NCBI GenBank assembly: GCA_002415855.1
Contig: DIAS01000101.1
Coordinates: 1 to 40,728 of the forward strand
Source of the DNA: Bacteroidales bacterium UBA5072
Lineage (GTDB): Bacteria; Bacteroidota; Bacteroidia; Bacteroidales; UBA10428
Length of the DNA stretch: 40,728 nucleotides
Direction: 5' to 3'
Under the pieces are notes generated by a model. It was not told where the DNA came from, searched no databases, and was given only the letters and a program-made list of their open reading frames with translations. This document shows positions 33,008-40,728 of this stretch, in pieces (positions within the stretch are counted from its first letter, which is position 1; every line of letters begins with the position of its first letter). The position numbers and the translations under genes were made by a program.

Positions 33008-34351
33008 TTATATCCCTGTGTAGTTAAACGGGCTGACAGACTTCAATTCAGTTTTCACCGATTCACTGATGTTCAGTCCTTCAATGAATACGTGCAATTC
33101 CTCTTTGGAGATTGATTTTCCGGTGCGGGTAAGCTCTTTAAGAGCTTCGTACGGATTGGGGTATCCTTCACGCCGAAGGATGGTCTGAATGGCTTCCGAG
33201 ATTACCATCCAGTTGGCTTCCAGGTCGTCATCCAGTGCTTTCTTGTTCAGTATCACCTTGTCGAGGCCCCGCAGCAGCGATTTGAAGGCAATCACGGTAT
33301 GCGCGAAGGGAATCCCAACGTTCCTGAGCACAGTGGAATCAGTCAGGTCACGCTGAAGGCGCGAAACGGGCAACTTGACCGACAGGTGCTCCAGTATGGC
33401 GTTGGCGACACCCAGGTTGCCCTCGGAATTCTCAAAATCGATGGGATTGACCTTGTGGGGCATCACGGAAGAACCCACCTCTCCCTCTTTGATCCGTTGT
33501 TTGAAGTATTCCATGGAAATATAGGTCCAGAAGTCCCTGTCGAGGTCAACCAGGATGGTATTGATGCGTCTCATGCAATCGAACAGGGCTGCCAGGTTGT
33601 CATAATGCTCTATCTGTGTGGTGGTTTGCTGGCGTTTCAGGCCCAGGGTCACCTGTACAAAGTGATTGGCAAATCCTGTCCAGTCGGTTTGCGGATAGGC
33701 CACGGCATGGGCATTGAAATTTCCCGTGGCACCGCCGAACTTGGCGGAAACTGGAATGGCTTCAAGCACTGCAATTTGAATTTTCAGTCGCTCCACGAAT
33801 ACGCCAATCTCCTTTCCAAGGCGGGTTGGCGAGGCCGGCTGGCCATGGGTGCGGGCCAGCATAGGCACATCGTTCCATTCAGCAGACAGGCTTTCGAGCT
33901 TCTCAACAACCCTGTTGAGCAAGGGAAGGTAGGCATTGTGCAAGGCCAGCCTGATTGTTAAAGGTATGGCAGTATTGTTGATATCCTGGGAGGTGAGCCC
34001 GAAATGGATGAATTCCTTGTACTGGGATAGCTTGAGTTCATCAAAGCGGGATTTGAGGAAATATTCCACAGCCTTCACATCGTGGTTGGTGATCTTCTCG
34101 CTGTCCTTTACCTTTTGGGCATCGGCTGCGGAAAAGATCCGGTAAATATTCCGCAATAGTTCGTAATCGGACTTCCTGAAGCTTTCAAGCTGTTTCAACG
34201 GCAGTTCGCAAAGGGCGATAAAATATTCGATTTCAACATGCACCCGGTACTTGATGAGGGCAAACTCCGAAAAGTACTGATCCAGATCAGAAACGATATT
34301 TCTGTACCTGCCGTCGACAGGAGATATGGCAGTTAATTGCGTTAATTCCAT
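33008..34351 (-). CDS. purB: Adenylosuccinate lyase
   Basis: 447 residues, of the E. coli-like long group. It cleaves adenylosuccinate and SAICAR in purine synthesis. LTAISPVDGRY at the start, TNHDVKAVEYFLK, HFGLTSQDINNTA (catalytic His region), MLARTHGQPASPT and GEVGSSVMPHKVNPIDFENSEGN (the fumarase/lyase signature with the catalytic Ser loop) are all present. Upstream on the minus strand TATCTTCG (34377-34370) is a near match to the -7 box. Purine demand would tie it functionally, not by position, to gmk. Confidence 0.97.
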   Translation of the reverse strand: MELTQLTAISPVDGRYRNIVSDLDQYFSEFALIKYRVHVEIEYFIALCELPLKQLESFRKSDYELLRNIYRIFSAADAQKVKDSEKITNHDVKAVEYFLKSRFDELKLSQYKEFIHFGLTSQDINNTAIPLTIRLALHNAYLPLLNRVVEKLESLSAEWNDVPMLARTHGQPASPTRLGKEIGVFVERLKIQIAVLEAIPVSAKFGGATGNFNAHAVAYPQTDWTGFANHFVQVTLGLKRQQTTTQIEHYDNLAALFDCMRRINTILVDLDRDFWTYISMEYFKQRIKEGEVGSSVMPHKVNPIDFENSEGNLGVANAILEHLSVKLPVSRLQRDLTDSTVLRNVGIPFAHTVIAFKSLLRGLDKVILNKKALDDDLEANWMVISEAIQTILRREGYPNPYEALKELTRTGKSISKEELHVFIEGLNISESVKTELKSVSPFNYTGI

Positions 34352-34486
34352 AGTTTTAGTTTAGGCATACGAAGATAGAAAAAAGGACCAAAATGATTTC
34401 TTCTGCTTTATTATCTGTTTTAGATTTTAGAATTACTCACTGAAATAAATGAACCTGCCGGGCCTGCAAACCGATTTTGCCTGCAA

Positions 34487-35308
34487 TCAGAACCTGAAGC
34501 CTACTCCCGCTGTAGGTCCAAACAGCCGCATACTTAAATCAAGTTCCTCACTGTCAATGTTTCCTTTATGATTGATTTTCATTAAGGTCCAGCCTAATTG
34601 GATATCTACAAGTCTTGAAATCCTATAACGATAACAATTATTGATAACCCAGGAACTATTTGTTTTTGTTCCACCCAGATCGGCCTGAAATTCTATTTTA
34701 AACCGCTTGTATTTTAGCGGTAAATAAAACCCCAAGGTGGGTTCAAGCCAGGCAGGCTGTATGTCAATCACGTTTAGCGAGTCGTAGACATCTGATTGGA
34801 AATGAATTTTTACATGCCTTAAACCTATATAAGGTATAAATTCCATCTTGAAATTGTGCCCGGTTGACTTTTCCCAAACAGAATATCCGAAAAGAAATCT
34901 GGGGATTGTGCCCTGGGCGGTAATATAAACAAGGTCTTTTTGATTACTTCCATCATCAGGAATATAGGTGAAGGTGCTCCCTACCTTTCCGGAATACGCA
35001 TCTGTCAGTAGCCAAATTTTATTGTATTGACACATTACTCTCCCGGCAAAATAAAATTCCAGGCTGGCACTACTTTTCATATGCTCAAACTCGCGCTCCT
35101 CCCTGCTTCCGGAAGAAGACGAATTGAATTCTCCGTATGCCAGTTGGCCCCTGAATCCAGGAACCCAAATAGGTATCTCAACCAGCCAATGCTCATCATT
35201 ATTGGTATAAAACTTCTCTTCTTTGGATTTCTGAGCGAGAAGAGAGCCAACGCAATGCGTCAATAGTAAGAGTGCTGTAAGAGTTATTTTGTAATTAATG
35301 GTTTTCAC
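34487..35308 (-). CDS. Outer-membrane beta-barrel protein of unknown family
   Basis: 273 residues, starting at a GTG at 35308 with AGGTAAG just before it. Signal peptide about 1-25 (...HCVGSLLA-QKSKEE). The rest alternates hydrophobic and polar residues (LEFYFAGRVM, FIPYIGLRHVKIHF, FKIEFQADLG, LVDIQLGWTLM) and ends in ...GVGFRF with terminal Phe, so an outer-membrane barrel of about 10-12 strands is likely. I do not recognise the family. Base composition looks more AT-rich than purB or nfeD beside it. It stands alone between purB and a divergent NfeD gene. Confidence 0.75.
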   Translation of the reverse strand: MKTINYKITLTALLLLTHCVGSLLAQKSKEEKFYTNNDEHWLVEIPIWVPGFRGQLAYGEFNSSSSGSREEREFEHMKSSASLEFYFAGRVMCQYNKIWLLTDAYSGKVGSTFTYIPDDGSNQKDLVYITAQGTIPRFLFGYSVWEKSTGHNFKMEFIPYIGLRHVKIHFQSDVYDSLNVIDIQPAWLEPTLGFYLPLKYKRFKIEFQADLGGTKTNSSWVINNCYRYRISRLVDIQLGWTLMKINHKGNIDSEELDLSMRLFGPTAGVGFRF

Positions 35309-35531
35309 CTTACCTATTCTGTTTAGATGTTTATATCAGTTCCCGATTATCAAATATCCTCCGGTGCATTTAATAATCATTAGAATTCATTAAGGTGCCA
35401 AAATAGGTATTTCACGCGCACAAAATAGTTTCCTAACCCTGATCGCCAAATAAAAATAGGAAATATTTTAAGATGAGCATGAAAGAGTAAATGATTTTTG
35501 CGGCCTGAAGTTACGAGCTGCGCTGAACGAG

Positions 35532-35568
35532 GGTTTCAGGTTTTACATGAAACATGAAACCTGAAACC
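35532..35568. repeat. Inverted heptamer repeat upstream of the NfeD gene
   Basis: GGTTTCAGGTTT (35532-35543) and AAACCTGAAACC (35557-35568) are perfect reverse complements with a 13-base spacer. The right side reads as three heptamers ACATGAA, ACATGAA, ACCTGAA (35545-35565). An ATG inside it (35554) opens the long frame of the next gene but is probably not its start. The surrounding 35309-35607 holds no other feature I can support. Confidence 0.7.
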
Positions 35569-35607
35569 AAAAAAACATACTATTTTTACCCTTTGTTTAA
35601 TAGTAAA

Positions 35608-37056
35608 ATGACGTTAAGCTTTACACTCATGGGAATATTTGGTTATTTAAAAAGGACGGCCCTCCTGTTATCTGCCCTTTTGTTGTTTTTTTCGGGCATT
35701 GTTACGGATGGCAATAACGAAAACCGGGCAGCCAACGCCAAAACGGTAGTTTACGTCTTCCCTATCCGTGATGATATTGCAAAACCTTCCTTCCGGATCA
35801 TGCAGGAGGCCTTCAGAGAAGCAACCCGAATAAATGCCGATTATATATTGATACACCTGAATACATACGGGGGATTGGTGAACATTGCCGATTCAATGCG
35901 TACCCGGATCATCAACACCCCAATACCCGTGATTTGCTTCATCGATAACCAGGCTATTTCAGCCGGAGCCCTGATTGCCATTGCCTGCGACAGCATCTAC
36001 ATGCGTTCCGGTGGCAACATCGGTGCAGCAACAGTTGTAGACCAGACCGGAGCAGCGGTACCCGACAAATACCAGTCGTTCATGCGTTCCACCATGCGGG
36101 CGACTGCCGAATCGCATGGCAAGGACACCATTATCAACGGTAATGACACAATCATACAATGGCACCGGGATCCGCATATTGCAGAGGCTATGGTTGATCC
36201 CAGGATAGCCGTGGAAGGCATTGATGACTCCACCAAGGTTCTGACCTTCACTGCAGAAGAAGCCATCCGGAACGGCTATTGCGAAGGACTCGCCGGCAGT
36301 ATCCCCGAGGTATTGCAGAAGGCTGGCATAACCGGATATGAACTTGTCACCTATAAACCTTCAGGAGTTGATAAGATCATTGGATTTTTATTGAGCACCG
36401 TCGTGCAGGGCATACTGATCATGGTCATGATCGGTGGCATTTACTTTGAACTGCAGTCGCCCGGTATTGGCTTCCCCCTTATCCTGGCGCTGACCGCTGC
36501 ACTTCTGTACTTTGCACCCCTGTATCTCGAGGGTCTGGCAGAACACTGGGAGGTGTTGCTTTTCATAGCCGGAGTTGCCCTGGTTATACTCGAAATATTC
36601 GCCTTTCCGGGATTCGGTGTAGCCGGGATCTCAGGCATTATTCTCATTGTAATGGGACTTACATTGAGCCTTGTCGATAATGTTGCTTTTCATTTCGAAG
36701 GTGCGGAAGCCATGAGCCAGCTTGCCAGGGCGTTGTTCACGGTGGTCGTATCTGTTTTCCTTTCATTTGCAATGGCCATTCTGGGAACCAAGCGATTTGC
36801 CACATCAAGAGCGATGTCAGGCCTGTCTTTGGATGCGGTGCAGGATCACCGGGAAGGTTATATCAGCATTGACGCCCGGCAAAAGGAGAAAATCGGGAAA
36901 ACCGGTATTGCGCATACGATCTTACGGCCATCAGGAATCATTGAAATCGACGGTGAACTTTTCGATGCAAAAGCTGAGATCGGGTACATTGAAAAAGGTG
37001 AAAAGGTTCGTGTGGTGCGGGATGAAGCCGGCCAGTTGTATGTTGTAAAAGCTTGA
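35608..37056 (+). CDS. NfeD-type membrane protein with ClpP-like serine protease domain
   Basis: 482 residues from the ATG at 35608, with an A-rich stretch before it; 35629 is a second candidate, and the longest frame (35554) begins inside a repeat. A signal or anchor helix (about 12-30) precedes a ClpP/crotonase-fold protease domain (about 45-255) with YGGLV and the nucleophile Ser118 in DNQAISAGALIAIACD. Four to five helices follow (about 265-395) with EIFAFPGFGVAG, then the C-terminal NfeD OB-fold (about 415-482: GKTGIAHTILRPSGIIEIDGELFDA). Such proteins pair with SPFH/stomatin proteins and cleave them in archaea. No SPFH gene is adjacent; mltG follows after 3 bases. Confidence 0.92.
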   Translation: MTLSFTLMGIFGYLKRTALLLSALLLFFSGIVTDGNNENRAANAKTVVYVFPIRDDIAKPSFRIMQEAFREATRINADYILIHLNTYGGLVNIADSMRTRIINTPIPVICFIDNQAISAGALIAIACDSIYMRSGGNIGAATVVDQTGAAVPDKYQSFMRSTMRATAESHGKDTIINGNDTIIQWHRDPHIAEAMVDPRIAVEGIDDSTKVLTFTAEEAIRNGYCEGLAGSIPEVLQKAGITGYELVTYKPSGVDKIIGFLLSTVVQGILIMVMIGGIYFELQSPGIGFPLILALTAALLYFAPLYLEGLAEHWEVLLFIAGVALVILEIFAFPGFGVAGISGIILIVMGLTLSLVDNVAFHFEGAEAMSQLARALFTVVVSVFLSFAMAILGTKRFATSRAMSGLSLDAVQDHREGYISIDARQKEKIGKTGIAHTILRPSGIIEIDGELFDAKAEIGYIEKGEKVRVVRDEAGQLYVVKA

Positions 37057-37059
37057 TGA

Positions 37060-38121
37060 ATGAAAGAGAAATCTCCGAGCAGCAGGACGATTATAAGGTA
37101 TATCCTCTATGTCATTACACTGATCTTTGTTATCGCAGGCATCAAGATCGCCTCGGTTTATAAGCAGATTTATGTCTCCAATATACTGACCCCGCAAAAG
37201 AAGCCCGTTTATATCAATATACCCACCGGTTCGGATTACAATGATGTGGTTGTCATGCTTGACTCCCTCAAACTGATCAGGAACAGGAAGACCTTTGACT
37301 GGGCTGCAGTCAGAAAGAAATATCCTGATAATGTTCACCCCGGCCGGTACCGAATAACAAATTCCATGTCGAACAATGAGCTGATCAACATGTTACGGTC
37401 GGGCATGCAGGAACCTGTGAACGTAGTTATCAACATGGCCAGAACAACCGATGAACTGGCAGATAAAGTATCCGGACAGATCGAGGCCCGAAAAGGGGAA
37501 TTGCTGGACCTGATGCGTGACGATGCCTATCTGGCGCAATTCGGATTCAACAGTCATACCGTCATCGGGATGTTTGTTCCCAACACCTATGAATTCTGGT
37601 GGAATACAAGTGCAGAGGGGTTTCTAAAGCGCATGTACAAGGAATATGATCGATTCTGGGACCGGGGACGGACAGCCAGGGCAAAAGAAATCAATCTGAC
37701 CCCCAATGATGTCATGACACTGGCTTCCATTATCATTTACGAGACCAATAAAGAAGATGAATACCGCAGGATGGCCGGGGTCTATATAAACCGCATGAAC
37801 CAGGGCATGAGACTGCAGGCCTGTCCCACCATAATTTATGCCCTGGGGGATTTTACGCGACAGAGAATCCTGAAGGCCGATACCTATGTTGATTCACCCT
37901 ATAACACTTACCTGCACGACGGTTTACCCCCCGGTCCCATAGGCATCCCATCGATCAAGGCCATTGATTCAGTGCTGCGTTACGAAAAACACGATTATTT
38001 GTACTTTGCTGCCAAGGAAGATTTTTCGGGTTACCACAATTTTGCCCGTACACTCGATCAACATAACAAAAATGCACGTTCATACCAAAAAGCGCTCAAC
38101 CGGCGTAATATTTTAAAATAG
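37060..38121 (+). CDS. mltG: Endolytic transglycosylase MltG
   Basis: 353 residues. A single N-terminal membrane helix (about 10-34), a LysM-like segment (YINIPTGSDYNDVVVMLDSLKLI, about 51-73), and the YceG domain with VPNTYEFWW, LASIIIYET (catalytic Glu228, matching E. coli Glu218), AGVYINRMNQGMRLQACPTIIYALG and YNTYLHDGLPPGPIGIP. It cleaves new glycan strands in the periplasm and is thought to set strand length. Oddity: the position two residues before the catalytic Glu is Ile where most homologues have Glu or Asp. Starts three bases after the nfeD-like gene, so one transcript is likely. Confidence 0.95.
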   Translation: MKEKSPSSRTIIRYILYVITLIFVIAGIKIASVYKQIYVSNILTPQKKPVYINIPTGSDYNDVVVMLDSLKLIRNRKTFDWAAVRKKYPDNVHPGRYRITNSMSNNELINMLRSGMQEPVNVVINMARTTDELADKVSGQIEARKGELLDLMRDDAYLAQFGFNSHTVIGMFVPNTYEFWWNTSAEGFLKRMYKEYDRFWDRGRTARAKEINLTPNDVMTLASIIIYETNKEDEYRRMAGVYINRMNQGMRLQACPTIIYALGDFTRQRILKADTYVDSPYNTYLHDGLPPGPIGIPSIKAIDSVLRYEKHDYLYFAAKEDFSGYHNFARTLDQHNKNARSYQKALNRRNILK

Positions 38122-38163
38122 TCCGTGTAATTTTTTTCCCGAAACTGAAATTAGCCGTATATT

Positions 38164-38200
38164 CATGGGACCTAAATCCTCGTGAAGCGATAATCCCATG
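38164..38200 (+). promoter_or_regulatory. Inverted repeat covering the start codon of the phosphohexomutase gene
   Basis: CATGGGA (38164-38170) and TCCCATG (38194-38200) are perfect complements with a 23-base loop. The right arm contains the ATG at 38198, so an RNA hairpin could hide the start. The stem is short. Confidence 0.3.
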
Positions 38201-39604
38201 GACAAGATCAAATTCGGAACCGATGGCTGGCGTGCAATCATTGCCAGGGACTATACCATCAGCAATGTTGTTAAGATTTCACTGGCCACGGCTCTTTGGC
38301 TGACGCGAAAATACAAGAATCCCACTGCTGTGATAGGGTATGATTGCCGTTTTGGCGGTGAAATGTTCATGGAGGCCACTGCCAAAGTTCTGGCTTCAAA
38401 GGGTATCCGGGTTTTTGTGGCGGAAAGGTTCGTTACCACTCCCATGGTATCGCTGGGCGTAGTGAAACTTAAGGCGGAATGCGGGATTATCATTACGGCA
38501 AGTCATAATGGCGCTGAATACAACGGCTATAAATTACGCGGGGATCATGGCGGGCCTATGTTCGACAAAGATCTGAAGGATGTGGAGAACCTGATCAGCA
38601 ATGATATTGAGATCGATCTTGAACTGCTGAACTGGAATTACCTGGTAGAACAGGGACTGATCAATTATATCGACCTGGAAAGCATTTATCTCAAAGACAT
38701 CCGTGAGTCGTTCAACCTCGGAAACCTGTCAAATTCCGGAATGAAATTCGGATTTGACGCCATGTATGGAAGTAGTCAGAATATAATCACCAAATTGATG
38801 CCCGGGATCTTCACCATGCATTGTGAGGTCAATCCTTCCTTTCACGGCATCAAACCTGAGCCCTTGCGCAAAAACCTGCATGAACTCGCCGAGGTTGTCT
38901 GGAACAGGAAGAACATAGACTGCAGCCTGGCTGTGGATGGCGATGGCGACCGGATTGCCATGCTCGATAAAGAAGCCGGATTCTACGATGCCAACCACCT
39001 GCTTTTATTACTCATTCATTATCTGGCCGGCTATAAGAAACTTACCGGTAAGGTCGTTGTGAGCTTCTCCACCACGGGAAAAACTGAAAAGATTTGCAGC
39101 CATTACAATCTTGAAGTCGTTCGTACACATGTAGGTTTTAAGGATGCCTCCAAGATCATGACGGAGGAACAGGTCCTTATCGCCGGTGAGGAATCAGGCG
39201 GTATCTCTATAGGAAACACCATTCCTGAGCGGGATGCCATAAGGGCCGGCCTCACCATTTGGCAATGGCTCATTGAATCGGGGAAACCACTGAAGGAATT
39301 ATACAACGAAGTCGTGCAAATTACCGGCCCCTTTTCTTTTGAACGCGCCAACCTCGATCTGAACCGCAATGCCAGGAACAAAGTCCTGGACAAATGCAAC
39401 AACGGTGAATTCGATCATTTCGGTCGTTTTATTGTTGATCGTTTTGAGGTCTTTGATGGGTTTAAATTCTTCTTCTCTGACAAGGAATGGCTGATGATCA
39501 GGAGTTCCGGAACTGAACCGGTGATCAGGCTTTATGCCGAGGCTGAGACAGAAGCTATCGCACAGGAGATCATCTTTTCGGGGATAAAAGCGGTGGTGGA
39601 TTAG
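38198..39604 (+). CDS. Phosphoglucomutase/phosphomannomutase family protein
   Basis: 468 residues, full length for the alpha-D-phosphohexomutase superfamily. FGTDGWRAIIARDYT opens domain 1; the phosphoserine is Ser102 in TASHNGAEYNGYK; the metal loop is DGDGDR at 247-252; GEESGGIS is the sugar loop; the C-terminal phosphate loop is RSSGTEP. It interconverts hexose 1- and 6-phosphates (glucose or mannose; possibly glucosamine), feeding sugar nucleotides to the cell wall and surface glycans. Substrate choice is not clear from the GEESGG loop alone. A terminator-like hairpin lies about 145 bases downstream in the repeat island. Confidence 0.93.
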   Translation: MDKIKFGTDGWRAIIARDYTISNVVKISLATALWLTRKYKNPTAVIGYDCRFGGEMFMEATAKVLASKGIRVFVAERFVTTPMVSLGVVKLKAECGIIITASHNGAEYNGYKLRGDHGGPMFDKDLKDVENLISNDIEIDLELLNWNYLVEQGLINYIDLESIYLKDIRESFNLGNLSNSGMKFGFDAMYGSSQNIITKLMPGIFTMHCEVNPSFHGIKPEPLRKNLHELAEVVWNRKNIDCSLAVDGDGDRIAMLDKEAGFYDANHLLLLLIHYLAGYKKLTGKVVVSFSTTGKTEKICSHYNLEVVRTHVGFKDASKIMTEEQVLIAGEESGGISIGNTIPERDAIRAGLTIWQWLIESGKPLKELYNEVVQITGPFSFERANLDLNRNARNKVLDKCNNGEFDHFGRFIVDRFEVFDGFKFFFSDKEWLMIRSSGTEPVIRLYAEAETEAIAQEIIFSGIKAVVD

Positions 39605-39616
39605 CTGCAGCAAGCA

Positions 39617-39658
39617 GTAAAAGGTAAACGGTAAAAGGTAATCGGTAAAAGGTAATCG
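39617..39658 (+). repeat. Heptamer tandem repeat behind the phosphohexomutase gene
   Basis: Six heptamers in a row: GTAAAAG, GTAAACG, GTAAAAG, GTAATCG, GTAAAAG, GTAATCG. They can also be seen as three 14-base units. The array starts 12 bases after the stop codon. Confidence 0.75.
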
Positions 39659-39678
39659 GTTCTCTGAATAAAGTTTTA

Positions 39679-39706
39679 GCACACCCGCCTGCCGTCGGGC
39701 AGGTTT
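39679..39706 (+). repeat. 28-bp direct repeat, copy 1 (with CCTGCC/GGCAGG hairpin)
   Basis: Contains CCTGCC-GTCG-GGCAGG, a 6-base stem. A second copy at 39950-39977 differs by one base in the loop. Both copies are in the same orientation and border the palindrome cluster between them. Confidence 0.75.
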
Positions 39707-39746
39707 CCACATTTGCACATCATTATTGTCCGGCAAATTCAATAAT

Positions 39747-39765
39747 TCAACCGCTACGCGGTTGA
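39747..39765. repeat. REP-like palindrome 1
   Basis: TCAACCGC-tac-GCGGTTGA: 8-base perfect stem, 3-base loop. Preceded by AATAAT. An alternative stem AACCGC/GCGGTT (39749-39754 with 39766-39771) is followed by a short T-run, so it may end transcription from the phosphohexomutase gene. Confidence 0.65.
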
Positions 39766-39785
39766 GCGGTTTTTATATCGTGCTG

Positions 39786-39849
39786 TTCTACAATAATTTG
39801 TTCTCTACAAGGACAGGAACAACTTCGTAGAAGTTGCATTATTGTAGAA
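39786..39849. repeat. REP-like palindrome 2 inside a 12-bp inverted repeat
   Basis: CAACTTC-gta-GAAGTTG (39820-39836) is enclosed by TTCTACAATAAT (39786-39797) and its perfect complement ATTATTGTAGAA (39838-39849). A further nested pair TTGTTC/GAACAA lies at 39798-39803 and 39817-39822. Orientation is opposite to palindrome 1. Confidence 0.7.
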
Positions 39850-39876
39850 AATTAAAAATCAACCCCTCCTCTCAGG

Positions 39877-39893
39877 CAACCTCGTAGAGGTTG
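39877..39893. repeat. REP-like palindrome 3
   Basis: CAACCTC-gta-GAGGTTG: 7-base perfect stem, followed by AATTATT as in palindrome 2. Same orientation as palindrome 2. The 39605-39982 interval holds only these repeats and no gene I can support. Confidence 0.65.
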
Positions 39894-39949
39894 AATTATT
39901 TCGGGTGTTTCTGACTATTTCATGTATTTGTACCGGACAGCTGTAATTT

Positions 39950-39977
39950 GCACACCCGCCTGCCGTAGGGCAGGTTT
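39950..39977 (+). repeat. 28-bp direct repeat, copy 2
   Basis: One mismatch to the copy at 39679-39706 (GTAG instead of GTCG in the hairpin loop). It ends five bases before the stop codon of the GntR-family gene. Confidence 0.75.
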
Positions 39978-39982
39978 GCACA

Positions 39983-40690
39983 TTAAAACGTTCCGTATAG
40001 TGCATGTTCTTCGGTATTGCAGTATATCGATGAGAAAAAGTAATACCCCGGCCGGTTGGTTATCAGTTTCCGCTGGAGGTGAAGTATGGGATGCCCGACA
40101 GGCACATCCAGAAAGCCATGAATTCGCTCATCTGCCCTTACAGCCCTTATTCGCTGTTCCCCGCTTTTGACCTCAACCTGAAATGCCCTGCGCAAAATAT
40201 CAAAAAGCGACTGGTTTTCGAACCTGCGGTTGCAAAACCTCGGAAGGTTAAGGTTGGGCAAATAGTTCAGATCGTAAAACACAGGATGCTCATTGACCAG
40301 TCGCAGTCTTTCCAGGTATATGCAACCTGATTTGCGGAATTCATCTGTCAGGGGGAACATGAAATCGTCGGGCCATTGAACAACAGCAGGCTTCGACAGG
40401 ATCCGGGTCTGCAGGTTATGTTTACCCAAAGCCGAAGTGGTGCCGGAGATCGATAAGATCCCGATGCCGTTGGGTGGCCCGTACACGATGCTTCCCTTGC
40501 CCTGGTGCTTCCTGATCATTCCCTCATTGATAAGTGCGTCCAGTGCATGCCTGACGGTAGGGCGCGTGATCCCGAACCGGGCACATAAATCGTTTTCCGA
40601 GGGCAGAAGTTCCCCCGGTTTAAAAGTGCCGTCGATGATCTGCTTCCTTAAAATCTCATAAAGCTGCTTGTACTGGGGAATGGTTTTCAT
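39983..40690 (-). CDS. GntR-family transcriptional regulator, HutC subfamily (UTRA domain)
   Basis: 235 residues from the ATG at 40690 (MKTIPQYKQLYEILRKQI); the longer frame to 40720 would start within an operator-like palindrome. The winged helix is at about 5-70 (PGELLPSENDLCARFGITRPTVRHALDALINEGMIRKHQGKGSIV, a textbook GntR helix-turn-helix). The UTRA effector domain covers about 90-232 (YLERLRLVNEHPVFYDLNYLPN and SGEQRIRAVRADE). Such regulators sense small sugars, amino acids or phosphosugars. A perfect palindrome 15 bases upstream suggests autoregulation; the regulated neighbours would lie beyond the right edge. Confidence 0.93.
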   Translation of the reverse strand: MKTIPQYKQLYEILRKQIIDGTFKPGELLPSENDLCARFGITRPTVRHALDALINEGMIRKHQGKGSIVYGPPNGIGILSISGTTSALGKHNLQTRILSKPAVVQWPDDFMFPLTDEFRKSGCIYLERLRLVNEHPVFYDLNYLPNLNLPRFCNRRFENQSLFDILRRAFQVEVKSGEQRIRAVRADERIHGFLDVPVGHPILHLQRKLITNRPGYYFFSSIYCNTEEHALYGTF

Positions 40691-40705
40691 AAAAAAAATC
40701 GAAAT

Positions 40706-40723
40706 AACTTGTAAATACAAGTT
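40706..40723. promoter_or_regulatory. Operator-like palindrome upstream of the GntR-family gene
   Basis: AACTTGTA-aa-TACAAGTT: 8-base perfect arms with a 2-base centre, 15 bases before the ATG. It resembles HutC-subfamily sites such as the TreR operator core TTGTATATACAA. Probably the binding site of this same regulator. Confidence 0.65.
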
Positions 40724-40728
40724 TGTTT

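Noticed and set aside
37738..37755. Loss of the catalytic Glu in MltG (IIIYET in place of VEKET)
   Set aside because: By my alignment the catalytic Glu is the one directly before Thr, which is kept as Glu228; only the preceding acidic residue differs.
39617..39893. CRISPR array
   Set aside because: Repeats are adjacent heptamers or hairpins of varied sequence, without equal-length unique spacers and without cas genes.

Overview
The window looks like chromosomal DNA of a Bacteroidota species, class Bacteroidia or a close relative. The evidence is the gene content (gliding/type IX-associated GldF and GldG, many SPOR, TSP3 and beta-barrel envelope proteins, an E. coli-type PurB, a NimA-like flavoprotein) and the repeated -7 promoter box TAnnTTTG in front of many genes, with only occasional Shine-Dalgarno sequences. 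I see no rRNA, tRNA, insertion sequence, phage gene or CRISPR array. The species cannot be named from this sequence.

Layout. 1-2281 (minus strand) is a MacB/LolD-type ABC transporter operon: one ATPase and two tandem paralogous permeases, the second cut by the window edge. 2486-3706 is a lipoprotein serpin. 3850-5802 is an ECF sigma factor followed by a membrane-anchored protein with a C-terminal outer-membrane barrel. 5837-7382 holds a NimA-like flavoprotein and a divergent lytic transglycosylase. 7421-11136 holds uvrA and a LOG-family protein. 11253-14044 is a translationally coupled pair: a SPOR-domain protein and a calcium-motif beta-barrel. 14064-17427 contains smpB, miaA, a small membrane protein and rlmD. 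17596-18405 is a MORN-repeat lipoprotein.

18471-22997 is the row gldF-gldG-dnaN-dnaQ-like exonuclease, linking the gliding/type IX secretion machinery to the replication clamp. 23098-27664 carries a FAH-family enzyme and then the tight series yicC-gmk-nadD-sulfatase/LtaS-like transferase, with ATGA or few-base junctions. 27690-33003 is an envelope glycan block: a GT4 glycosyltransferase, an MsbA-type exporter, a GT39-like membrane glycosyltransferase and an FkbM methyltransferase. 33008-39604 holds purB, an orphan barrel protein, an NfeD-type membrane protease, mltG and a phosphohexomutase. The window ends with a palindromic-repeat island and a GntR/UTRA regulator that has a perfect 8+2+8 operator-like palindrome at its own promoter side.

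Most enzymes are housekeeping genes. The parts that merit a second look are the sigma/trans-envelope barrel pair, the SPOR/TSP3-barrel pair, the secreted serpin, the REP-like island at 39679-39977, and a set of 7-8 bp tandem repeats placed just behind or in front of genes.
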